A stretch of 64,000 nucleotides of DNA from positions 1 through 64,000 of the forward strand of contig DASXCU010000091.1 of NCBI GenBank assembly GCA_036491035.1, read 5' to 3'. The stretch comes from Galbitalea sp036491035 (lineage in GTDB: Bacteria > Actinomycetota > Actinomycetes > Actinomycetales > Microbacteriaceae). The translations under genes and the position numbers were made by a program. Of this stretch, positions 6,623 to 15,569 are shown piece after piece; the stretch's first letter is position 1; every line of letters starts with the position of its first letter. The notes beneath the pieces were generated by a model that did no database searches, was not told where the DNA came from, and saw only the letters and a program-made list of their open reading frames with translations.

Positions 6623-8092
6623 GTGGGGTTCGATTGGTCGTGGCTGCCCCTCGCGATTCTGATCGTCGCGATCGTCGTCGACTTCGCGGTGCGCGTGCTC
6701 TCGATCATCTTCGTTCCGCGCAACCGCCGGCCCCAGACCGCGACCGCCTGGCTGCTGGCCATCTTCTTCCTGCCGTACATCGGCATCCTGCTGTTCTGGT
6801 TGATCGGCAGCCGCTACCTGCCGAAGAAGCGGCGTGAGAAGCAGTACGAGATCAACAGTTACATCCTCGAAACCACCGAGGGCATGGACCTGGTGCGCCA
6901 GGACAAGACGTGGCCGAACTGGCTGCCATCCGTCGTCGCACTGAACCGAACGCTGGGCGCCATGCCGATGGTCGGCGGCAACCGCGCGACCCTGCACGAC
7001 GACTACGACGAGTCCCTGATCGCGATGACCAACGCGTTGCGGACGGCCAGGCGCTATGTGCACGCCGAGTTCTACATCCTGAACCTGGACAAGACGTCGC
7101 GGCCATTCTTCGACGAGCTGGCCGCGGCGATCCAGCGCGGAGTCACCGTGCGTGTGCTCATCGACCACATCGCCTGTCTTCGCTCGACCAACTACCGCGG
7201 GACGATTCGGCGTCTGACCGAGATGGGGGCCGATTGGCACCTGATGCTCCCCATCCAGCCCTTTAAGGGCAAGTTCCAGCGGCCGGACCTGCGCAACCAC
7301 CGGAAGATCCTCATCATCGACGGCGAAGTGGGCTTCACCGGATCGCAGAACGTGATCGACGCCAGCTATGACAAGCGCAGCAACCTGCGGCGAGGACTGC
7401 GCTGGAAGGACCTCATGGTTCGGTTCGAGGGTCCCATCGTGGCCGGCATCAACGCGCTGTTCGTGACGGACTGGTACAGCGAGACCGACGAACTGCTTGT
7501 TCGCGAAGTCGAGAACATCTCGGTCGACCGCTCCAGCGAGCTGCTGGATGCGCAGGTCGTTCCGAGCGGTCCCGGATTCGACGGCGAGAACAATCTTCGT
7601 CTCTTCAACTCGCTCATCTACTCCGCCAAGAAGCAGGTCATCATCACGACGCCGTACTTCGTGCCGGACGAGTCGATGCTCTACGCGATTACGACCGCGG
7701 CCCAGAGCGGCATCGAGGTGCAGCTGTTCGTGAGCGAAATCGGCGACCAGGCGATCACCTATCACGCGCAGCGGAGCTACTACGAGGAACTGCTGCGCGC
7801 GGGCGTCCGGATCTGGCAGTACCAGTCCCCGACCATCCTGCACGCGAAGCACATCACGATCGACGACCAGGTCGCGGTGATCGGCTCCAGCAATATGGAC
7901 ATGCGATCATTCAGCCTCGACCTCGAGATCACCGTCATGGTGAAGGGCAGCCAGTTCGTGCAGTCGCTGCGTCGCGTCGAGGACAGTTATCGCATGCGCT
8001 CCCGCGAACTCACCCTCACCGAATGGATGCGGCGCCCCACCCGCAGCAAGGTACTCGACAACATCGCGCGACTGACCGCCGCGGTCCAATAG
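6623..8092 (+). CDS. cls: Cardiolipin synthase (phospholipase D family)
   Basis: A 489-residue membrane enzyme that joins two phosphatidylglycerol molecules to cardiolipin and glycerol. Two N-terminal helices form the PLDc_N region. Two HKD catalytic motifs are intact, near residue 223 (HRKILIIDGEVGFTGSQN) and near residue 407 (HAKHITIDDQVAVIGSSN). Length and order match ClsA-type enzymes. The GTG at 6623 starts 15 nt after yajQ and lacks a clear ribosome site, so the exact start is the weak point. It converges with the MMPL gene across a long palindrome. Confidence 0.95.
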   Translation: MGFDWSWLPLAILIVAIVVDFAVRVLSIIFVPRNRRPQTATAWLLAIFFLPYIGILLFWLIGSRYLPKKRREKQYEINSYILETTEGMDLVRQDKTWPNWLPSVVALNRTLGAMPMVGGNRATLHDDYDESLIAMTNALRTARRYVHAEFYILNLDKTSRPFFDELAAAIQRGVTVRVLIDHIACLRSTNYRGTIRRLTEMGADWHLMLPIQPFKGKFQRPDLRNHRKILIIDGEVGFTGSQNVIDASYDKRSNLRRGLRWKDLMVRFEGPIVAGINALFVTDWYSETDELLVREVENISVDRSSELLDAQVVPSGPGFDGENNLRLFNSLIYSAKKQVIITTPYFVPDESMLYAITTAAQSGIEVQLFVSEIGDQAITYHAQRSYYEELLRAGVRIWQYQSPTILHAKHITIDDQVAVIGSSNMDMRSFSLDLEITVMVKGSQFVQSLRRVEDSYRMRSRELTLTEWMRRPTRSKVLDNIARLTAAVQ

Positions 8093-8107
8093 TCCGCGAA
8101 CGTTTGC

Positions 8108-8167
8108 GGAGGAGTTACCCCCGCGCGTCGAACGTCACCGCCCGCGACACGCGGGGGTAACTCCTCC
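8108..8167. terminator. Long perfect palindrome between convergent genes
   Basis: GGAGGAGTTACCCCCGCG (8108-8125) is the exact reverse complement of 8150-8167, with a 24-nt loop; TTG/CAA extends the stem after one mismatch. It fills the space between the convergent cls and MMPL genes and would fold on either strand. It could be a bidirectional terminator, although T-tracts are weak, or a copy of a dispersed intergenic palindrome. Confidence 0.6.
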
Positions 8168-8179
8168 ACAAGTGTTTGG

Positions 8180-10309
8180 CTACTTCTCGGAGCGCGACAG
8201 CCTGGATGGCCACCAGATCGCGCGCCCGATGTCGTAGGACAGGGCAGGCACGAGCAGCGAGCGAACCACGATCGTGTCGAGCAGCACGCCGAACCCGACG
8301 ATGAACGCGATCTGGCTGAGGAATAGCACCGGGATCACTCCGAGTGCCGCGAACGTTGCCGCCAGCACGATACCCGCCGACGTGATCACGCCGCCCGTGA
8401 TCACCAGCCCCCGGATCACCCCGTCGCGGGTACCGTGCCCGACGGACTCCTCGCGCACGCGGGTCATCAGGAAGATGTTGTAGTCGACGCCAAGGGCCAC
8501 CAGGAATATGAAGCCGTAGAGCGGAACCGCCGGGTCCGCCCCCACGAACTTGAAGACGTGGTTGAAGACGAGCGCCGAGATCCCGATCGTGGCCGAGAAC
8601 GACAGTACGACGCTCCCGATCAGCAGCACCGGCGCAAGGATCGACCGCAACAGGATCATCAGCACGATCAGGATGACGAGCAGCACGACGGGGATGATCA
8701 GGTTGCGGTCGTGCACGGCCGCGGCATTCGTATCGATCGCGGTCGCGGTGGTCCCGCCGACGATCGCATTGCCGGAGCCGGCGACGTTCGTTCTGAGTTT
8801 CTCGACCACGGTCTGCGCCGCCACCGAGTCCGGATCCTTCGACAGCGTCGCCTGCAGCAGCACCTTGCCCTGGTAGACCGTAGGATCGCCCGCGGGCACC
8901 CCGGGGATGAGCGGCTGGATTCCGTCGCGCGTCACCGTGTAGCTGCCCGACGGTGAGGCCTTCGACTGCACGGTCACGGACGAGACACCGGACGTATCCA
9001 GAGCCTTCGTCGCGACATCCTGCAGCGCGTCCTGGTCGGCGACGATAACGGCCGGGCTCCCGGAGCCCTGCGGGAAGTGCTTGCCGAGCGCCGCCTGCCC
9101 GTCGCGCGCCTGCGAGTAGCCCTCGACAACCGCGCTCTGGGGTGTGCCGCTGGCCTTCAGTTGCAGAAGTCCGGCGGACGCCGCCAGCAGCACGACCGCG
9201 CACACCACCCACACCCAGCGCGGATGGCGCGAGACGCCGCGGCCGAGGCGCGGCCACAGTCCCTTTACGACACCGTCGCCGACGTGTGGATGCTCGGAGC
9301 CGAACTTCGGGCGTAGTGGCCAGAACGCAGCACGGCCGAACACGAGGAGCAGCGCGGGGAGCATCGTCAGCGCGGCCAGCAGCGCGAAGGCGATACCGAT
9401 TGCCCCGACGGGACCGAGGGCCTTGTTCGAGTTCAGGTCGCTGAGCAACAGGCAGAGCAGTCCGAGGATGACGGTGCCCGCCGACGCCAGGATGGGAGCG
9501 AACGCGCCCTTGAAGGCGGCGACGGTGGCATCCCAGCGTTTCTCGTTGTCGCGCAGCGCCTCCCGATAGCGAGAGACATAGAGCAGCGAGTAGTCGGTCG
9601 CGGCGCCGATGACGAGGATGAACAGGATGCCCTGCACCTGGCCGTTCAGCGCGACGGCCCCACCCTTCGCCAGGTGCCAGATCACGAAGATCGCGGCGCA
9701 CAGCGCGAAGATCGAGGTCAGCAGTACCAGAACGGGCAGGAGTGGCGATCGATAGACGACGATCAGGATAATGAATACCGCGAGGATCGCGACCAGCAGC
9801 AGGACTCCGTCGATGCCCGCGAACGCCCCGCCGAGATCGGCGATCTGGCCCGCGGGACCGGTCACGTAGCCTTTGAGTCCGCCCGGCAGATTCTCCGCGA
9901 TCACGGTGCGCAGGTTCGACACCGTCGCATTGAGCGACGTGTTGTCCTTGACCGGCACGAGGATCTCGACGGCCTTCCCGTCCTTCGACGTGATTGCCGG
10001 GGACACCCCGCTCGTGACACCGGTCGCCGTCTTAATCGCGGCGATGCGATCCTTGATGAAGTCGTTGTCGCTCGAGGTCAGCTTGTCGCTGCTCGTGTAG
10101 AGCACGACCGCGGGCAGCACCTTGCGAGCCGCGAACCTAACCTCGACGTTCTGCACCTTGGTCGCATCGGAGCTCGCGGGCAGGTAGCTGGTCGCGTCGT
10201 TGCTCGAGACCTGGCTGATCTTGCCGAAGTACGGGCCGCCGATCCCGCCAATCGACAGCCACACCAGAATAAGGATGGCCGGGATAATTGCGCGCAACGC
10301 TTTCGGCAT
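8180..10309 (-). CDS. MMPL/RND superfamily membrane transporter
   Basis: A 709-residue proton-driven exporter with the two-fold MMPL layout: helix 1, a large extracytoplasmic loop, five helices, then the same again. The second half contains GVDYNIFLMTRVREE, the charged segment typical of MMPL helix 10, and the first half contains GAATDYSLLYVSRYREA. Relatives in actinobacteria export lipids, siderophores or drugs; the substrate here is unknown. The ATG at 10309 has TAGGAG 7 nt upstream. It is the last gene of an FNR-TPR-MMPL run, and an inverted repeat overlaps the end of the TPR gene just before it, so it may also be controlled separately. Confidence 0.93.
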   Translation of the reverse strand: MPKALRAIIPAILILVWLSIGGIGGPYFGKISQVSSNDATSYLPASSDATKVQNVEVRFAARKVLPAVVLYTSSDKLTSSDNDFIKDRIAAIKTATGVTSGVSPAITSKDGKAVEILVPVKDNTSLNATVSNLRTVIAENLPGGLKGYVTGPAGQIADLGGAFAGIDGVLLLVAILAVFIILIVVYRSPLLPVLVLLTSIFALCAAIFVIWHLAKGGAVALNGQVQGILFILVIGAATDYSLLYVSRYREALRDNEKRWDATVAAFKGAFAPILASAGTVILGLLCLLLSDLNSNKALGPVGAIGIAFALLAALTMLPALLLVFGRAAFWPLRPKFGSEHPHVGDGVVKGLWPRLGRGVSRHPRWVWVVCAVVLLAASAGLLQLKASGTPQSAVVEGYSQARDGQAALGKHFPQGSGSPAVIVADQDALQDVATKALDTSGVSSVTVQSKASPSGSYTVTRDGIQPLIPGVPAGDPTVYQGKVLLQATLSKDPDSVAAQTVVEKLRTNVAGSGNAIVGGTTATAIDTNAAAVHDRNLIIPVVLLVILIVLMILLRSILAPVLLIGSVVLSFSATIGISALVFNHVFKFVGADPAVPLYGFIFLVALGVDYNIFLMTRVREESVGHGTRDGVIRGLVITGGVITSAGIVLAATFAALGVIPVLFLSQIAFIVGFGVLLDTIVVRSLLVPALSYDIGRAIWWPSRLSRSEK

Positions 10310-10322
10310 TCGTCGACTCCTA

Positions 10323-10344
10323 ATTAGTCAGCTGGCTTACTAAT
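10323..10344 (-). promoter_or_regulatory. Inverted repeat upstream of the MMPL gene, possible TetR operator
   Basis: ATTAGT and ACTAAT form perfect 6-bp arms around a 10-nt centre, 14 nt before the MMPL start. Read on the minus strand it contains TTAGTAAG, the same half-site as the operator candidate at 34623-34640 next to a TetR gene. No clear promoter hexamers are seen around it. Confidence 0.4.
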
Positions 10345-10962
10345 TCTGTCACGGATCTCATCGATCGCCTCCTGCGCCCGGACCTGCTGCTGGGGCGTGC
10401 CGTAATCGAGTGCGGCCTCCGCGGCCAGCTCGAACTCGGTGAGCGCGCCGGCCAGTTCGCCGCTCTCCGCGAGCGCCCAGCCGAGGTTGTTGTGCAGGCT
10501 GACCGCCCACCGCTTCGCGCGCGCATCCTCCGTCTCGTCGACCGTCTCGAGCGCGCGTGTCGTCCAGTGCTCGGAACGCGCCCGGTCGGCGATCGCCAGC
10601 ATGTGCGCGGCGTCGATCGCGAGAAAATCGTCGCCAACGGCGGATGCCGCGGCGAGCGCCTGCTCGAAGAGTGGGATGGCCGCCTTCGGCCGACCGCTCG
10701 AATTGCGCAGTCGCCCGCGCTCCAGGAGCACCCGGGTCAGAACGACGCCGTCGCCGTGCGTGATGCCGTCCAGCAGCTCGTCGGCCTCGGCGTAACGCTC
10801 CTGAAGACCTTTCGCTCGCGCGAGTTGAGTTCTCAGTTCGGCCGCCTCGATGCTGTCGGGATCGCGCGATTCGAGTTCCTTCCACAGGCGACTCTCCGAG
10901 CCTGCGACATCATCGAAGTCCCAGAGCTCATCGAGGCGAGCCTGCGAAAGGTGCTCGCTCAT
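10324..10962 (-). CDS. Tetratricopeptide-repeat protein
   Basis: About 212 residues, helical throughout, with repeated helix pairs that fit TPR spacing (for example DEADELLDG, AAIPLFEQALAAASAVGDDFLAIDAAHMLAIADR, LHNNLGWALAESGELAGALTEFELAAEAAL split over several units). No enzyme motif is seen, so it is probably a protein-protein scaffold in the cytoplasm. The ATG at 10962 overlaps the TGA of the ferredoxin reductase gene (ATGA), which indicates translational coupling and decides the start. The MMPL gene follows after 14 nt. Its partner is unknown. Confidence 0.82.
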   Translation of the reverse strand: MSEHLSQARLDELWDFDDVAGSESRLWKELESRDPDSIEAAELRTQLARAKGLQERYAEADELLDGITHGDGVVLTRVLLERGRLRNSSGRPKAAIPLFEQALAAASAVGDDFLAIDAAHMLAIADRARSEHWTTRALETVDETEDARAKRWAVSLHNNLGWALAESGELAGALTEFELAAEAALDYGTPQQQVRAQEAIDEIRDRISKPAD

Positions 10963-12317
10963 GCCGGTGCGGTGTTCGAAGCCCGCACCATCTCGTCGCG
11001 CGGGACGACCTTGATCCGGACGCGACCCTGCGGCTCGCCCAGGGACTGCTCGAACGCGTCGAGGTTGTGCCAGCCCTCGAGGTTCGTGAATTCGATACCG
11101 CGCGATTCGAGCAGGTCGACGACGGAGGCCTCGTCGGGCGACGCCGGCAACCACCAGTTGGCCTGGTCTCGCACCACGTGCTTGATGGTCTCCATTGCGT
11201 CACTCTTCGTGTGGCCGATCAGCCCGACCGGGCCCCGCTTGATCCAACCCGTCGCGTACACCCCCGACAGCACCTGATCATGGTCGTCGAGAACCTGGCC
11301 CTCGCGGTTCGGGATGACGCCCCGCTTCTCATCGAACGGGATGCCGTCGAGCGGGGATCCGAAGTAGCCGACCGCGCGATACACCGCCTGGACGGGAACC
11401 TCACGGAACTCCCCGGTGCCGCGAACGCCGCCCTCGCCATCCGGCTCGGTGCGCTCCCAGCGGAAGCCCGACACGTGTCCGTCTACGCCGAGCACTTCGG
11501 CCGGCTTCGCGAAGAAGTGGAGATGGAGCCGGCGGGATGCCGCCCCGGTGTCTCGCTGTCGCCACTGCGTGAACACCCGGTCGATGACGAGCACCTGCTT
11601 GTTCGACTCGATAGCCGCGCGGGACGCTTCGTCGTAGTCGAAGTCCTCTTCGTGGACGAGCATGTCGACATCCCCCAGCTCGCCGAGTTCGCGCAGTTCG
11701 AGCGGGGTGAACTTCACCTGCATCGGCCCGCGGCGGCCGAACACGTGGACGTCGGTGACGGGCGACGATTTGAGGAGCTGGTAGACGTTATCCGGGATCT
11801 CGGTCGGCAGCAGGTCATCGGCGTGCTTCGCCAGCATGCGCGCGACGTCCAGTGCGACGTTGCCGTTACCGATGACGGCGACCTCCTTCGCCTCGAGCGG
11901 CCACTCGCGCGAGACGTCCGGATGTCCGTCGTACCAGCTCACGAAGTCGGCGGCGCCGTAGCTCTCGGGAAGATCGATCCCGGGGATGTCGAGGTCCGCA
12001 TCTCGAATCGCGCCGGTCGAGAAGATGACCGCGTTGTAGTGCTTCTTGAGGTCGTCAAGGGTGATGTCACGTCCATAGAGCACGTTACCGAACAGGCGGA
12101 TGCGACCCGTGTCGAGCACCTCGCGGAGGGCCGTGATGATGCCCTTAATCCGCGGGTGGTCGGGCGCGACGCCGTAGCGCACGAGTCCGTACGGCGCCGG
12201 AAGCTGTTCGAAGAGGTCGATCGAGATATCGAACGCGCTCTCCGACTTCAGCAGGATGTCCGCGGCATAGATGCCCGCGGGTCCGGCACCAACGATAGCC
12301 AAACGTAGTTTCGTCAT
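10959..12317 (-). CDS. Ferredoxin/adrenodoxin-type NADP reductase (FprA-like)
   Basis: A 452-residue FAD enzyme that passes electrons between NADPH and ferredoxin-type proteins. The FAD Rossmann motif GAGPAGIYAA is at the N-terminus, followed by YGLVRYGVAPDHPRIK, the hallmark of the adrenodoxin reductase family. The NADPH site is GNGNVALDVARML, and the C-terminal VYATGWIKRGPVGLIGHTKS segment closes the FAD pocket. Length matches mycobacterial FprA. It lies 2 nt after the polyprenyl synthase stop and overlaps the TPR gene by 4 nt, so it is inside an operon. Its partner may be a ferredoxin or P450 encoded elsewhere. Confidence 0.95.
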   Translation of the reverse strand: MTKLRLAIVGAGPAGIYAADILLKSESAFDISIDLFEQLPAPYGLVRYGVAPDHPRIKGIITALREVLDTGRIRLFGNVLYGRDITLDDLKKHYNAVIFSTGAIRDADLDIPGIDLPESYGAADFVSWYDGHPDVSREWPLEAKEVAVIGNGNVALDVARMLAKHADDLLPTEIPDNVYQLLKSSPVTDVHVFGRRGPMQVKFTPLELRELGELGDVDMLVHEEDFDYDEASRAAIESNKQVLVIDRVFTQWRQRDTGAASRRLHLHFFAKPAEVLGVDGHVSGFRWERTEPDGEGGVRGTGEFREVPVQAVYRAVGYFGSPLDGIPFDEKRGVIPNREGQVLDDHDQVLSGVYATGWIKRGPVGLIGHTKSDAMETIKHVVRDQANWWLPASPDEASVVDLLESRGIEFTNLEGWHNLDAFEQSLGEPQGRVRIKVVPRDEMVRASNTAPA

Positions 12318-12319
12318 TA

Positions 12320-13402
12320 TTAGCTGGAACGCTCCACAATGGTCTCAGCGAACCGGGTCAGTGCTTTCTTGACCGGTCCGTCGGGCAGGGGTCCGAGTGC
12401 GGTGACGGCGTCCGCCGCCCACCGATGAGCCTCGGCAAGGGTCATCCGTGTTACTTCGTGCTCGCGCAGTTCCGCGATGGCCGCCGTAAGGTCGGCCGCG
12501 TTGGGGTCGCCCTCCTCGTAGAAGGCGGTGTTGATGTCGTGGTCGATGCGGTGCAGCAGCCTCTCGGCATCATTGTCGGTCGCGGCCAGGCGCCGCAGGT
12601 AGAGCAGGGGGAGGGTCACGACGCCGGCGCGAAGGTCGGTCCCCGGCACCTTGCCCGTCTCTTCCGGCTGGGGCGCAAGGTCGATAACGTCATCGATGAG
12701 TTGGAACGCGACGCCGATCTTCTCGCCGAACTGCACGACCGGCTCGATGTACTCCTCTGGCGCTTCTGAGCAGAGCAGTCCGATCTGCGCGGCTGTCGCG
12801 ATGAGGGAGCCGGTCTTGTCGGCGAGAACCTGCAGGTAGTGCTCGATTGGATCCTCGTCCGGACGAGGCCCGATCGTCTCGTGCAGCTGGCCGAGGCAGA
12901 GGCGCTCGAAGGTCTCCGCCTGGAGCAGGAGTGCACGCTCCCCCATCGCGGCCACGAGCTTGCTGGCGCGAGCGAACAGCAGATCGCCGGTGAGGATGGC
13001 GACGGAGTTGCCCCACACGCTCTGGGCGCTCGGTACCCCGCGTCGCATCTGCGCCTCGTCCATCACGTCGTCGTGGTACAGCGACGCGAGGTGGGTCATC
13101 TCAATGGCCTCGGCCGCGGTGATGACGTTCGGGTTGTTGCCGCTGCCGAGCTGAGCGGCCAGCAGGGTGAGCACCGGGCGAATCCGCTTACCCCCCGCAT
13201 CCAGCAGGTACCGGCTCGTCACGTCCGCGAGGTCGTCCGTGAACGACATCTGCTCGAACAGGCCCGCCTCAACGAGTGCGAGACCCGAGTCGAGCGCGTT
13301 GGCGAGCTTGCGCTCATCGCTCGACGCGAAGAGTTTCTCGCCAAGACCGAGGGACGAGCTCAGCGTGTTGCTGCGGCGGGCGATGGGCGCGCTTGCGTTC
13401 AC
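12320..13402 (-). CDS. All-trans polyprenyl diphosphate synthase (menaquinone side chain)
   Basis: About 360 residues. It extends farnesyl or geranylgeranyl diphosphate with isopentenyl diphosphate to make the menaquinone tail. GGKRIRP, the first Asp-rich motif as LYHDDVMDEAQMRRG, and the second as FQLIDDVIDLAP are intact, as in long-chain trans prenyl transferases. Placement beside menG and the other men genes supports the quinone role; chain length cannot be read. The GTG at 13402 is the best in-frame start but has no Shine-Dalgarno sequence or 6-nt-spaced -10, so the N-terminus is uncertain. The ferredoxin reductase gene starts 2 nt after its stop. Confidence 0.92.
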   Translation of the reverse strand: MNASAPIARRSNTLSSSLGLGEKLFASSDERKLANALDSGLALVEAGLFEQMSFTDDLADVTSRYLLDAGGKRIRPVLTLLAAQLGSGNNPNVITAAEAIEMTHLASLYHDDVMDEAQMRRGVPSAQSVWGNSVAILTGDLLFARASKLVAAMGERALLLQAETFERLCLGQLHETIGPRPDEDPIEHYLQVLADKTGSLIATAAQIGLLCSEAPEEYIEPVVQFGEKIGVAFQLIDDVIDLAPQPEETGKVPGTDLRAGVVTLPLLYLRRLAATDNDAERLLHRIDHDINTAFYEEGDPNAADLTAAIAELREHEVTRMTLAEAHRWAADAVTALGPLPDGPVKKALTRFAETIVERSS

Positions 13403-13451
13403 GAGAGAGGTCGATTCTGTGGAGGTCTGGTCGGTCAGCGAGCGGTGCGCG

Positions 13452-14231
13452 TCAGTCGGTCGATGCGATCTGGGTCGAGGCCGGTTTGCGTACAGTCGAG
13501 CGCCGGCGCTTCGCGACCGACGCGAGGACGGCGGCGTCGACGGGCTTGCGCCCACGGTGAAGAGCGACCACGCCGGATGTGAGGTTGCGGTACGCAACCC
13601 GCAGGAATCCCGCTCCGCGAATCCATTGGCTGAGTTGTCCCTGGTCCGGCCAGTCCGCGATCGAGTCGGCCAAGTAGCTGTAGGCCTCCGGATTCGACGA
13701 CACGGCGACCGAGACGGCAGGCAGGACGTACCGCAGGTAGGTCTGGTAACCCATTCGGAACAGCGCGCGCGGGGGTTTGGAGAACTCGCAGATGACGAGT
13801 CGGCCGCCCGGCTTCAGCACGCGATACATTTCCGCAAGCGCCTGCTTGGGGTCGTTGACGTTGCGCAGGCCAAAGCTGATCGTTACGGCGTCGAACTCGT
13901 CGTCACCGAACGGGAGCTTCTCGATGTCGGCCTGCACGAACTCGATGTTCTTGTGCTTGCGACGACCCTCCTCGATCATGCCCGAGGAGAAATCGACGGC
14001 GATGACCTTCGCGCCCGAGTGCGATAGAGCGACCGAACTGGTTCCGGTGCCGGCAGCGAGATCGAGGATGCGCTCCCCGGGCTGCGGCGCCACAGCGCGA
14101 ACGGTGGCGATGCGCCAGAGGTACGCGTTGCCGGCGGAGAGCACGGCGTTCGTGCGGTCGTAGTGCCTCGCTACGCCATCGAACATGCCCGCAACCTCGT
14201 CCGGTTGCTTGCCAAGGTCCGCCTTACTCAC
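13452..14231 (-). CDS. menG: Demethylmenaquinone methyltransferase
   Basis: A 259-residue SAM-dependent methyltransferase for the last step of menaquinone synthesis, the C-methylation of demethylmenaquinone. Motif I is LDLAAGTGTSSVAL, followed by AVDFSSGMIEEGRRK, the FGLRNVNDPKQALAEMYRVL block, and LKPGGRLVICEFSKP, all UbiE/MenG signatures. The GTG at 14231 follows TACACT and exactly 6 nt on the minus strand, giving a probable leaderless start. It is divergent from menF, 54 nt away, so two menaquinone genes may share one control region. Confidence 0.96.
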   Translation of the reverse strand: MSKADLGKQPDEVAGMFDGVARHYDRTNAVLSAGNAYLWRIATVRAVAPQPGERILDLAAGTGTSSVALSHSGAKVIAVDFSSGMIEEGRRKHKNIEFVQADIEKLPFGDDEFDAVTISFGLRNVNDPKQALAEMYRVLKPGGRLVICEFSKPPRALFRMGYQTYLRYVLPAVSVAVSSNPEAYSYLADSIADWPDQGQLSQWIRGAGFLRVAYRNLTSGVVALHRGRKPVDAAVLASVAKRRRSTVRKPASTQIASTD

Positions 14232-14285
14232 CGTTTCAGTGTACTGAGAAAGACTTGGGTGTTTCTGGCGAGATACTCTGCTTGA

Positions 14286-15569
14286 GTGAGTAGCATCGCG
14301 GGCGTCGCGCCCGTGCTCTCCGTTACGACGGAGCAAATCGACGACATCCGCCCACTGGTCCCGCTCGTGGATGCTCGCCATCCGCTCGTCTTCATCCGCC
14401 GCGGCCAGGGGGTCGCCGGGATTGGCGAGGCGCTACGTCTCGAATTTGCGGGACCGTCTCGGTTTCGGGATGCCGCGGTCGCCTGGAAAGGCGTCGCCGC
14501 GGCCGCGATCGTCACGGACCCGCTGCGGTTGCCGGGCACCGGTCTTCTGGCACTTGGTGCATTCAGTTTCGCCGACGAGTCGACCGAGACGAGCGTGCTC
14601 ATCGTGCCGGCCGTAATCATCGGACGGCGGGACGGGGTGAGCTGGATCACCAGGATCGGCCGTTCCACAAGCTCGGGGACAGAGACTAGCTCAGGGACAG
14701 AGCCGGTTGCTGAGCCCGTCGAAGCACCGGAGCCTCAGGCCCTCGGCCCCGACTTCTCCGTGGCGTTCGACTTCGGCCCGCTCGACCGACCCGGCTACAT
14801 GCGCGCGGTCGACGAGGCCCTCGTGCATCTCCGCGCCGGCGAACTGAGCAAGGTCGTGCTCGCCCGGTCGATGGTGGGACGGCTTCCGGATGGCGCCGAC
14901 CTCCGAGTGCTGCTCGGCGAACTGGCCACCGGATACCCGGATACATGGACGTTCGCTGTCGACGGCCTTCTCGGTTCGAGCCCGGAAACCCTGGTCACCG
15001 CGAGCGCGGGATCCGTCACCGCACGCGTGCTCGCGGGCAGCGCGCCGCGTGGGGCTGACCCGGTCGCCGACCAGGAATCCGCCGAGGCACTGGCGACCTC
15101 TTCCAAGGATCTCGACGAGCACCAGTTCGCGCTCCGCAGCCTTCTCTCGTCGCTTGCGCCGCACGCGCGCAACGTCACGTCGAGCGAACAGCCGTTCCTG
15201 CTGAAACTGCCCAACCTCTGGCACCTCGCCAGCGACGTCGAGGGCGACCTGAGCGACGGCTCGTCCTCGCTGGACCTGCTGTCGGCACTCCATCCGACCG
15301 CCGCGGTCGCGGGCACGCCGACAGACACGGCACTCGCACTCATCCGTGAACTCGAACCATTCGATCGTGGCCGCTACGCCGGTCCGGTCGGCTGGGTTGG
15401 AGCGGACGGCGACGGCGAGTGGGCGATCGCGCTGCGCTCGGCGCAGGTCGACGAGGACGGTCGGGTCACCGCCTACGCGGGCGCCGGCATCGTCGCCGAT
15501 TCGGACCCGGAGAAGGAGATGCTCGAGACGCGGATGAAGTTCCGTCCGATCATCGACGCCTTCGCCTAG
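14286..15569 (+). CDS. menF: Isochorismate synthase
   Basis: A 427-residue chorismate-binding enzyme that turns chorismate into isochorismate, the entry step of menaquinone synthesis. The C-terminal domain shows LSKVVLARS, GSSPETLVTASAG, TSSKDLDEHQFALRSL, LHPTAAVAGTPTDTAL and RYAGPVGWVGADGDGEWAIALR, the usual order for MenF/EntC. An odd Ser/Thr/Glu/Pro linker near residues 126-150 comes from a repeat-like DNA insert (14663-14731). The GTG at 14286 lies 8 nt after GATACT, so the leader is absent or very short. It overlaps the convergent PPK2 gene by 4 nt. Confidence 0.95.
   Translation: MSSIAGVAPVLSVTTEQIDDIRPLVPLVDARHPLVFIRRGQGVAGIGEALRLEFAGPSRFRDAAVAWKGVAAAAIVTDPLRLPGTGLLALGAFSFADESTETSVLIVPAVIIGRRDGVSWITRIGRSTSSGTETSSGTEPVAEPVEAPEPQALGPDFSVAFDFGPLDRPGYMRAVDEALVHLRAGELSKVVLARSMVGRLPDGADLRVLLGELATGYPDTWTFAVDGLLGSSPETLVTASAGSVTARVLAGSAPRGADPVADQESAEALATSSKDLDEHQFALRSLLSSLAPHARNVTSSEQPFLLKLPNLWHLASDVEGDLSDGSSSLDLLSALHPTAAVAGTPTDTALALIRELEPFDRGRYAGPVGWVGADGDGEWAIALRSAQVDEDGRVTAYAGAGIVADSDPEKEMLETRMKFRPIIDAFA
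14663..14731 (+). repeat. Repeat-like insert inside menF, in frame
   Basis: The stretch holds CACAAGCTCGGGGACAGAG, then TAGCTCAGGGACAGAG, then GGTTGCTGAGCCCGTCGAAG. These resemble the arms of common actinobacterial intergenic repeats of the TTCGACAAGCTCAGGGACC type, in opposite orientations. It keeps the reading frame and encodes a low-complexity linker. Only this copy is obvious here. Confidence 0.5.

Noticed and set aside
5900..7852. A 650-codon open frame on the minus strand
   Set aside because: It lies opposite yajQ and cls, both with clear family motifs; the frame is open only because of GC-rich codon structure.
8115..9701. A 528-codon open frame on the minus strand within the MMPL gene
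   Set aside because: Arg-rich composition without motifs, in another frame of a gene with intact MMPL helices.
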